Of a stretch of 64,000 nt of DNA, positions 57,886 through 64,000 are shown piece after piece (the stretch's first letter is position 1; each line of letters starts with the position of its first letter). Origin of the DNA: Paenibacillus phoenicis (GTDB lineage: Bacteria > Bacillota > Bacilli > Paenibacillales > Paenibacillaceae); contig NZ_JAYERP010000001.1 of NCBI RefSeq assembly GCF_034718895.1, forward strand, positions 3,977,001 to 4,041,000, written 5' to 3'. Under the pieces are notes generated by a model. It was given only the letters and a program-made list of their open reading frames with translations. It searched no databases and was not told the origin of the DNA. A program made the translations under genes and the position numbers.

Positions 57886-58634
57886 TAAGTATTCAGAACG
57901 CTAGGAAATGGTACGGGGATGAAGTCAAAATCGGGCCCTTAAACATCGAAATTCCCAAAGCCGGGGTAACCTCCTTAATTGGCCCGAACGGTGCTGGAAA
58001 ATCGACGACGCTTCTCATGATCGGCAGATTGCTGAACATGGATGAGGGTCAAGTTACCGTCGCCAATATGAACGTGACAACATCAAAATCCGATGATCTA
58101 GCAAAGATCCTCACGATCTTGCGCCAAGAGAATCATTTCGTTACTAGACTTACCGTCAGACAGCTCGTGGGGTTCGGTAGATTTCCCTATTCCAAGGGAA
58201 GATTAACCAAGGAAGATGAAGTCATCATTTCGAAGTATATTGATTTTCTTAAACTGACGGACCTCGAGCATCGGTTTTTGGATGAGCTTTCAGGCGGGCA
58301 GAGACAAAGAGCCTATGTAGCCATGGTGCTCTGCCAGGAAACCGAGTACGTGCTGTTAGATGAACCGCTCAACAACTTGGACATTGCCCGTTCGGTACAG
58401 ATGATGGAGCATCTGAAGATCGCCGCGAATGAGTTTGGCCGAACCATTCTTACCGTCATGCATGACATCAACTTCGCCGCCAAGTATTCCGATCGCATCT
58501 GCGCGATGAAGAATGGACAAATTGCCGCATTCGGAACGGTTCAAGAGATTATGAAGCCTGAAATTTTGTCGGACATTTTCGAAACGAAAATTGAAATTAT
58601 CGAAGGACCTTATGGTCCGATCGCAGTTTATTAG
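57882..58634 (+). CDS. yclP: Siderophore ABC transporter ATPase (YclP-like)
   Basis: 250 residues. Walker A 'SLIGPNGAGKSTTLLMIGRLL', Q loop 'ILRQENHFVTRLTV', ABC signature 'DELSGGQRQRAYVAM', Walker B 'YVLLDEPLNNLDIA', switch His in 'TVMHDINFAAKYSD'. Energises import of ferric siderophore through YclN/O-like permeases. ATGA overlap with the upstream gene. A terminator follows at 58671. Confidence 0.93.
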   Translation: MISIQNARKWYGDEVKIGPLNIEIPKAGVTSLIGPNGAGKSTTLLMIGRLLNMDEGQVTVANMNVTTSKSDDLAKILTILRQENHFVTRLTVRQLVGFGRFPYSKGRLTKEDEVIISKYIDFLKLTDLEHRFLDELSGGQRQRAYVAMVLCQETEYVLLDEPLNNLDIARSVQMMEHLKIAANEFGRTILTVMHDINFAAKYSDRICAMKNGQIAAFGTVQEIMKPEILSDIFETKIEIIEGPYGPIAVY

Positions 58635-58670
58635 TGAGCGGGAGATCAGTTAAGAGCATAAAGCTGTACG

Positions 58671-58705
58671 AGGCGAGTTTCAGGTTGTCCTGGGCTCGCC
58701 TTTTT
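58671..58705 (+). terminator. Intrinsic terminator of the siderophore operon
   Basis: Stem aggcgagt / gctcgcct extended by cagg/cctg, then five T residues. It belongs to a 55-base module (58657-58711) related to the terminator at 37376-37430. Confidence 0.85.
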
Positions 58706-58733
58706 GGTGTCTTTTGAACCAAGGAGAGCCCCT

Positions 58734-59105
58734 TGATTGAGCTAAATTGGCATTGATTGAATCATTGCAGAAGGCGATTGATTATATGGAAGCTCACGTT
58801 CTTGATCCTGACCGATATCACGGTTGGTGATTATATTCGGCGGCGTCGGTTAACGCTGGCGGCACAAGAATTAATCAGCACAGACAGCATGGTGTTACTC
58901 CGAGTGAAGCCCGAAAAGGGATCGGAAAACTACAATCCAGGGACCTGTCCCAACCGCATTTGTAAATACCTACAGACAAATTTATTCGGAATGGCTGCCT
59001 TCAAATGGGTATGTGCCTGCTGAACTCCCGACTATTGAGGCTTATATCAGTCAAGATCTCTATAGTCCGAATTCCAAGAATGAAATCTGGCCTACCGTAA
59101 AGTGA
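58734..59105 (+). pseudogene. AraC-family regulator with GyrI-like domain, degraded
   Basis: Pieces of one protein appear in order but in different frames and with gaps: 'ALIESLQKAIDYMEAHVLDP' (start), 'LTDITVGDYIRRRRLTLAAQELISTDS' (second helix-turn-helix region), 'GVTPSEARKGIGKLQS' (end of the DNA-binding domain, another frame), and 'YRQIYSEWLPSNGYVPAELPTIEAYISQDLYS' (GyrI-like effector domain) up to the TGA at 59103. At least two internal deletions and a frameshift have destroyed it. The remaining 59106-59302 stretch shows no gene. Confidence 0.8.
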
Positions 59106-59302
59106 AATTGTATTATCAGAAGGCTTGATTCAGATTCAACGGAGAATCAAGTACATTGGACGAGGCTGATCTGCAGCCTTGAGCCCTATAAAAGTGATCA
59201 CATGACACTGTCATCCCAATCTCCTGACAACTGTGAATTCCGCCGCCCCGGTGTTCAAAGGTAGAATGAAGCTACCAAGAGAAACGAAAGGACGGGAAAG
59301 GG

Positions 59303-60457
59303 ATGGAGAATCACGGCGGGAGAATACGCTTGCTCGATATTCTGAGAGGGTTCGCGGTGTTGGGGACGCTGGGGACGAATATCTGGATTTTCGCGCATTT
59401 GGGAGACGTTAATTATGTCTTTACTTTTTATCATGCGGCGTGGTGGTCGTCGCTTCAGGACTTCGTGCGAGTCTTCGTGTTGTTCTTGGTCAACGGCAAG
59501 CTGCTGGGCTTGTTGACGATCATGTTTGGCGTTGGGTTGGAGATGAAGTATCGCCAGGCCTTGAAGCGGGGGAACCCCTGGCCGGGAATGTACCTTTGGA
59601 CGTCGTTTATCCTGATGGCGGAAGGCTTGCTGCATTTTACACTGGTGATGGAGTATGACATTCTGATGAGCTACGGGATCACGGCGATCATTGCCGCTTT
59701 TATCGTCAAAGGCGGGGATCGGGCGATTCGGCGGGCGATGTGGATCTTTGGCGGGGGGCATGGAGGAATCATGCTGCTGATCCTGGGCTTCGGGATCTAT
59801 CTCGGACTCTCCGGGGCGCATATCTCCATGGGAGATATGCGTGCGACGACAGCGTTATATGGCGGCGGCAGCTGGGTTCAACAGGTACAGGATCGCCTAG
59901 CGAATTTCGTGGCGCTCCGTTTGGAAGCCGTGTTCGTGATTCCCATGAATTTGTTTCTGTTCTTGCTGGGCATTCGGATGATGCGGTCCGGGGTGTTTGC
60001 CCCCGATGAGCAGGGGCGGCGGCACCGAGGAAAGCTGTTGAAGCTGGGCTTGGCGATCGGGGTTCCGCTGAATTTGCTGATTTTTATCCCGGGCGGGTAT
60101 CTGGATTTCCCTGTACGGTACTTATTTGCACCGATCCTCTCGCTGGGGTATCTTGCACTCATCGCGAAGCTGTTTGAACGATACGAAGGGCTGTGGCTGT
60201 GGAATCGGCTGGAGCATGTGGGGCGGATGTCCCTGAGCTGCTATGTCTTGCAAAATATCACCGCTTCCCTTATTTTTTATGGATGGGGTCTTGGCCTGGG
60301 AGGCAAGGTGGACGCATTTACCACGGTTCTCATCTGGCTGGCCATCTCCAGTTTCCAAATCGTATTTGCCTCGCTGTGGTCCAAGCGGTTCCGATTCGGG
60401 CCGCTGGAAGCGACGAGAAGGTGGATGACGAACCTCGCGGGCAAGCTGGCCGCTTGA
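59303..60457 (+). CDS. DUF418 (YeiB-like) membrane protein
   Basis: 384 residues with about ten membrane helices. The N-terminal 'RIRLLDILRGFAVLGTLGTNIWIF' and the C-terminal 'HVGRMSLSCYVLQNITASLIFYGWG' are hallmarks of DUF418 proteins, related to acyltransferase-3-like membrane enzymes; function not established. AAGGACGGGAAAGGG precedes the ATG. The histidine kinase gene starts 27 bases downstream, suggesting an operon with the DesKR-like pair. Confidence 0.85.
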   Translation: MENHGGRIRLLDILRGFAVLGTLGTNIWIFAHLGDVNYVFTFYHAAWWSSLQDFVRVFVLFLVNGKLLGLLTIMFGVGLEMKYRQALKRGNPWPGMYLWTSFILMAEGLLHFTLVMEYDILMSYGITAIIAAFIVKGGDRAIRRAMWIFGGGHGGIMLLILGFGIYLGLSGAHISMGDMRATTALYGGGSWVQQVQDRLANFVALRLEAVFVIPMNLFLFLLGIRMMRSGVFAPDEQGRRHRGKLLKLGLAIGVPLNLLIFIPGGYLDFPVRYLFAPILSLGYLALIAKLFERYEGLWLWNRLEHVGRMSLSCYVLQNITASLIFYGWGLGLGGKVDAFTTVLIWLAISSFQIVFASLWSKRFRFGPLEATRRWMTNLAGKLAA

Positions 60458-60484
60458 GGATCAAGCATAAGGTGAGGATGCCCA

Positions 60485-61594
60485 TTGTTACGGAAGCTGT
60501 ATCCTGCGGACCAAATCGAGAAGTTTTTACTGCTGGACGTTATTATCATTGTATTTCTAATCTACCGGGTGCTGGTGCTGGACGTTCCCTATCCGATCCT
60601 CGTCAAAATAGGGTTTCTTCTCCTGTTCCTAGCCTCATACTATATTTGCCTATGGCAACGTCGGTGGCTGATGCTCCTGGGCAGCTGCGTTGGCTTCCTG
60701 TTGATTCTCGCGCTGAGCATCTATGAAGGGATGGGGGCTTTGCTGTATGGCTTCGTGTTTGCGGATTTTTTGGGAAGGGCGGATCGCAAGCGGGTCATCG
60801 GCATTGGTATGGTCGGCATTGCCGCGATGTTCATTCTGGCCGGTTGGATCCATGAAGGGGAGCCGGCGGGAGTCTTTCGGACGGTTTATTTTCCGGTGAT
60901 GATTATTCAACTGGCGGTCCCTCCCATCCTTCAGGTTCGAGAGGGAAATAAGGCGCTGAAGGAGAAGCTCAATCTCGCGAATGCTCAGCTGGAACGATAT
61001 ATTCAAGAGGAGGAGCGAAACCGGATCGCCCGGGATCTTCATGACACGTTGGGGCAAACCTTGACGATGATTAAGATGAAAAGCGAGCTGACCATCCGGT
61101 TAGTGGATCAACACCCTGATCAAGCCAAGGAGGAGCTGCGAGATATCGTGAACACCTCCAGACACGCTTTAAAGCAGGTGCGGGAGCTGGTGACCGGAAT
61201 GAAGTATGTTCCGCTGGAGAAGGAGATCGAGCTGGCGGGGGATCTTTTGCAAAAGGTGGGGATTCGGTTGCTTGTTTCAAATGAGACGCCGTTAACCCCT
61301 CTATCCCCGGTGGCGGAAACGATGCTAGCGTTATCCGTCCGAGAGGCGGTCACGAACATCATCAAGCATAGCGGGGCTAGCGAATGCATGATCACCCGAT
61401 ACGAGCGGGATCAGCGACTTTATCTTGAAGTGAGCGATAACGGGAATGGTCAGCTGGAGCCGGGAAAAGGTAACGGCGTGCAGTCATTCCAGGAGCGCAT
61501 GGCGATGCTGCAAGGTGAAGTTGAAATGAAGCAGCGCCCGGAGCAAGGGATATCCATTACGTTTATTGTACCGCTCATGGGAAATAGGGGGTGA
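60485..61594 (+). CDS. DesK-like sensor histidine kinase (HisKA_3 family)
   Basis: 369 residues. Six closely packed membrane helices (~15-160), a short coiled linker ('LKEKLNLANAQLERYIQEEE'), HisKA_3 with phospho-His in 'RNRIARDLHDTLGQTLTMIKMK', and HATPase with 'VREAVTNIIKHS' and 'DNGNGQLEPGKGNGVQSF'. In B. subtilis DesK senses membrane thickness and induces the desaturase. TTG start with GGTGAGG upstream. The paired regulator gene begins 6 bases after the stop. The desaturase gene in this window is truncated, so the target here is unclear. Confidence 0.85.
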   Translation: MLRKLYPADQIEKFLLLDVIIIVFLIYRVLVLDVPYPILVKIGFLLLFLASYYICLWQRRWLMLLGSCVGFLLILALSIYEGMGALLYGFVFADFLGRADRKRVIGIGMVGIAAMFILAGWIHEGEPAGVFRTVYFPVMIIQLAVPPILQVREGNKALKEKLNLANAQLERYIQEEERNRIARDLHDTLGQTLTMIKMKSELTIRLVDQHPDQAKEELRDIVNTSRHALKQVRELVTGMKYVPLEKEIELAGDLLQKVGIRLLVSNETPLTPLSPVAETMLALSVREAVTNIIKHSGASECMITRYERDQRLYLEVSDNGNGQLEPGKGNGVQSFQERMAMLQGEVEMKQRPEQGISITFIVPLMGNRG

Positions 61595-61600
61595 AGACGG

Positions 61601-62206
61601 ATGATCCGAATTGTCATTGCCGAGGATCAACAAATGCTGCGCGGGGCTTTTAAATCGCTGTTGTCTTTTGAAGAGGATATGGAGGTTGTCGCCGAAGCGG
61701 AGGACGGAGAAGCCGCATGGGAGGCGATTGTGCGCCTGGAGCCTGACGTGTGCTTGCTGGATATTGAAATTCCGGTGCTGACGGGGTTGGAGGTTGCCGA
61801 GCGGCTTAAACGGTCCGGAAATCCGGGGAAAGTGATAATCGTGACCACCTTTGCCCGTCCGGGGTATTTACAGAAAGCGATGGATCTCAAGTTAGAGGGG
61901 TATCTGTTAAAAGATGAACCGATCGAGTTTCTGATCGATGCCATCCGGAGAGTCATGGCCGGAGAACGCGTGATCAGCAAGGACCTGGCGGAGGTACTGT
62001 TTCTGAAAGAGGACAATCCGCTGACCGAGCGGGAGACCGAGGTGCTGCGGTTATCGCACGCGGGACGTTCAACCCGGGAGATTGCGGAAACGTTGTTTTT
62101 GACGGAGGGAACGGTCCGAAACTACTTGTCCCTGGCGATTCAGAAGCTCGGAGTGGAGACTCGGCAGCAGGCCACTGAGCGGGCGAAGGAGCGAGGCTGG
62201 ATTTAG
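61601..62206 (+). CDS. NarL/LuxR-family response regulator (DesR-like)
   Basis: 201 residues: receiver domain with Asp in 'DVCLLDIEIPVLTG' (~54) and Lys in 'YLLKDEP', then a LuxR-type helix-turn-helix ('LTERETEVLRLSHAGRSTREIAETLFLTEGTVRNYL'). The sequence follows DesR of B. subtilis closely in size and layout. The stop overlaps by 4 bases the end of the convergent WYL gene, leaving no room for a terminator between them. Confidence 0.88.
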   Translation: MIRIVIAEDQQMLRGAFKSLLSFEEDMEVVAEAEDGEAAWEAIVRLEPDVCLLDIEIPVLTGLEVAERLKRSGNPGKVIIVTTFARPGYLQKAMDLKLEGYLLKDEPIEFLIDAIRRVMAGERVISKDLAEVLFLKEDNPLTERETEVLRLSHAGRSTREIAETLFLTEGTVRNYLSLAIQKLGVETRQQATERAKERGWI

Positions 62207-63021
62207 ACGAAGGTTGGGTACTTTCGGCAAAGTCCCGGTTTAATATATAGCTGAACCATTGGGATAGGGTGTGACTCATATCTATTTCCCTCGATGACCC
62301 GAACTCGCTTTCCTAGAAAACGAAGCTTTGAAAGCAAATACTCCAACTCGTCACTAGGCAAGCTAACCTTGATTCGGTAGGTGTCGTGCAATTCATCGTA
62401 CTCTACTTTTTTCTCAAAGCTAGAGAAAGCATAAAGGATGCGGGACAATTCTTCGTTGTAGTTAGGGATAATTTCAATGACGGCTTCAGTCCTGCGGTTA
62501 TCCAGTGTTTCCTCGATCTTCTTCCGGATCATCTCCACTTCTGCCGGCTCGATAGGTTCTTGCGTAACAGCGTGGATCTTCTTCAGCCGGGTGCTCATCA
62601 CAGATTGATGCCTGATGTTATACCAGATCAGATACCATTCTCTCTTGACCATGGAATATTCCAGTTTATAAGGGAACCCCGAATAGTCGGTGTACACGCG
62701 TTCACCCTTGACTTCGTAAGTGATCCGGAAGCCCGATTGATTCATGATGAGTCGGCGTAGCAGCCGCAGGAGGGGGTGGTAGACCTGTTTTTCCTTGGCG
62801 CGGGCTTTTTCAATCAAATGATCGTCAATATCCATCACGGGATCCGGCTCTAGAACGGATCGCAGCTTGGTTAATGTAGCCGCAGTGAAGGCATCCGTTG
62901 CCGCGGGGTGATTGAGCATCGTCTTCAGCCATGCCCGTTCATGAGAAGTCACCGTGAACGTTCCTGAGTCCTCCAGCCGGGAGATGATCTGGTGGTTAAA
63001 GTTTTTCTCAAACAGATTCAT
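62203..63021 (-). CDS. WYL-domain transcriptional regulator
   Basis: About 272 residues. Centre 'FRITYEVKGERVYTDYSGFPYKLEYSMVKREWYLIWYN' is the WYL ligand-binding domain, followed by 'STRLKKIHAVTQEPIEP' and a C-terminal WCX-like domain. No clear N-terminal helix-turn-helix, so it may act with a partner; such genes often occur in pairs, and the upstream gene here is the remainder of a second WYL gene. ATG 63021 lies inside the upstream gene end; AAGGAG is 13 bases before it. Confidence 0.8.
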   Translation of the reverse strand: MNLFEKNFNHQIISRLEDSGTFTVTSHERAWLKTMLNHPAATDAFTAATLTKLRSVLEPDPVMDIDDHLIEKARAKEKQVYHPLLRLLRRLIMNQSGFRITYEVKGERVYTDYSGFPYKLEYSMVKREWYLIWYNIRHQSVMSTRLKKIHAVTQEPIEPAEVEMIRKKIEETLDNRRTEAVIEIIPNYNEELSRILYAFSSFEKKVEYDELHDTYRIKVSLPSDELEYLLSKLRFLGKRVRVIEGNRYESHPIPMVQLYIKPGLCRKYPTFV

Positions 63022-63313
63022 AGTAAGACAGGATCTCCTTCCATTCGGCAATCATTTCACGACGAAGCGAAGCAGGTTCTATGACCTCACAGCTGGACCC
63101 GAAGCTTCGCAGCCACGGTTTGATTTCGGTTGTTCCGTTTACCGTAATTTCGTAAATAAAGGAATTCTCATCTTCAAACACGATTTGTCCCCACTGGCCT
63201 TGCAGCAGGACCCGTTCTTTCACGAAATTCGGTACTGAACCCTCCGGGTTATAAAATCGGGCACGTACTCTTACAGTTTGGCCAGTATCTATGAGTGGAT
63301 CCGTATCGGTCAT
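63008..63313 (-). pseudogene. C-terminal part of a second WYL regulator
   Basis: Residues 'VRVRARFYNPEGSVPNFVKERVL', 'FIYEITVNGTTEIKPWLRSFGSSCEVIEP' and 'LRREMIAEWKEILSYYE' form the end (WCX domain) of a WYL regulator. The sequence upstream of about 63313 is unrelated and overlaps an SPFH gene on the other strand, so the N-terminal ~200 residues are missing. Confidence 0.75.
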
Positions 63314-63317
63314 GGTG

Positions 63318-63902
63318 AAGCCGATTGATAGGAGACAGCAGCAAATGGATCTCCTTGGCCAAGAACTCATGACGGAAGACAAGGTCACACTGCGTCTAAA
63401 CTTCGTTTGCCAATATCGAATTGTGAACCCTTTACGTAGCTTGGAGATAAAGTCGTTTGACGAGCAAATCTACATCCAGCTCCAGCTCATGCTGAGAGAA
63501 TATGTAGGGACGCTTAGATTAGATGATCTCTTGAAACGGAAAGAGGATGTGGCAACATTCGTCCTGTCTCGGCTGCGCGAGAAGGGGGAAGAGTTCGGCG
63601 TTCAGTTCCTGAGTGCGGGGGTAAAGGATGTGATTTTACCAGGAGAAATGAAAGAGATTCTAAACACCGTCCTGTTGGCGGAGAAAAAAGCGCAAGCGAA
63701 TCTGATCACCCGCCGGGAAGAGACAGCCTCGACCCGAAGCTTGCTTAACACCGCGAAGCTGATGGATGAGAATCAAACGTCGTACCGTCTGAAAGAGCTG
63801 GAATTCCTCGAGAAGATTTGTGAGAAAATCGATTCTTCAAGGGGATGTTCGGTTGAGCCGCAACGACCCTCCATATACAGTTTCAAAAGCGACTCCGACT
63901 AA
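63318..63902 (+). pseudogene. SPFH/slipin-family protein, N-terminally truncated
   Basis: About 195 residues remain. 'RRQQQMDLLGQELMTEDKVTLRLNFVCQYRIVNPLRSL' is the middle of an SPFH (stomatin-like) domain, followed by 'VATFVLSRLREKGEEFGVQFLSAGVKDVILPGEMKEILNTVLLAEKKAQA' and a coiled coil. The membrane anchor and first half of the SPFH domain are absent, so it cannot be membrane-anchored in the usual way. An in-frame ATG near 63291 exists but lies in WYL-derived sequence. A terminator follows. Confidence 0.78.
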
Positions 63903-63921
63903 AAAGGTCGCTTTTTTTATT
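63884..63921 (+). terminator. Intrinsic terminator after the SPFH remnant
   Basis: Stem aaagcgac / gtcgcttt with 13-base loop and a T run; the 5' arm lies in the last codons. The remaining 80 bases of the window are AT-rich with no gene. Confidence 0.8.
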
Positions 63922-64000
63922 TTTGAGAAAACTTCTATCACGTAAAAACTACTGTACTATATGTCATGATAAATATATTATATATAATTAAAACAGAACT

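Overview
The window looks like a chromosomal segment of a Paenibacillus-type firmicute. This rests on the CggR-led glycolytic operon, a Bacillales RNase R / SmpB / tmRNA set, AGGAGG ribosome binding sites, sigma-A promoters, a PRD-regulated PTS and a YclNOPQ-like iron uptake system. It is an inference from gene content and style, not a species call.

Layout. 1-0.8 kb: 3' end of a GH30 glycoside hydrolase. 1.05-8.5 kb: the central glycolytic operon cggR-gapA-pgk-tpiA-gpmI-eno with promoter and CggR operator. 8.6-16.3 kb: secG, a solitary transposase-like gene in repeat-rich spacer DNA, a GNAT-like gene, a chemotaxis receptor and rnr, whose product has an unusually long basic tail. 16.4-27.6 kb: a high-GC carbohydrate cluster with a PRD regulator, EIIA/EIIB/EIIC of the galactitol family, a polyol-phosphate dehydrogenase, a 56-residue ORF, rpe, rpiB, tkt and its own HPr and Enzyme I. 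Together these suggest uptake of a pentitol as its phosphate, oxidation to a ketopentose phosphate and entry into the pentose phosphate pathway. Two copies of a 25-bp cre-like element mark two promoters of this cluster. The cluster lies between rnr and smpB-ssrA, which are commonly neighbours.

28.95-48.77 kb: a genomic island in the 3' end of ssrA (tmRNA). The end of ssrA (28924-28952) is duplicated at 48745-48773, and only the distal copy still has the encoded CCA. No integrase is visible. The left end is a graveyard of broken genes (XRE regulator, phosphodiesterase fragment, desaturase lacking its last His box). It is followed by an RsbT-like switch kinase with a histidine-kinase/STAS hybrid, a frameshifted secreted protein, an APH/kinase-like fusion, a prolyl-4-hydroxylase-like enzyme and a decayed group II intron. 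The right half is a defence island: a very AT-rich DNA methyltransferase plus MORC/MutL-like GHKL ATPase pair, then an EVE-McrB-like AAA+ GTPase/ATPase plus DUF2357-type nuclease pair, then a ribbon-helix-helix protein and an unknown gene.

48.9-64 kb: a CPBP protease and a membrane-anchored alpha/beta hydrolase divergent from an OmpR-type two-component system; a Fur-box controlled siderophore ABC transporter; a broken AraC regulator; a DUF418 protein with a DesKR-like two-component system; and a WYL regulator next to a junction where a second WYL gene and an SPFH gene are both cut off. No rRNA, tRNA or CRISPR array was recognised.
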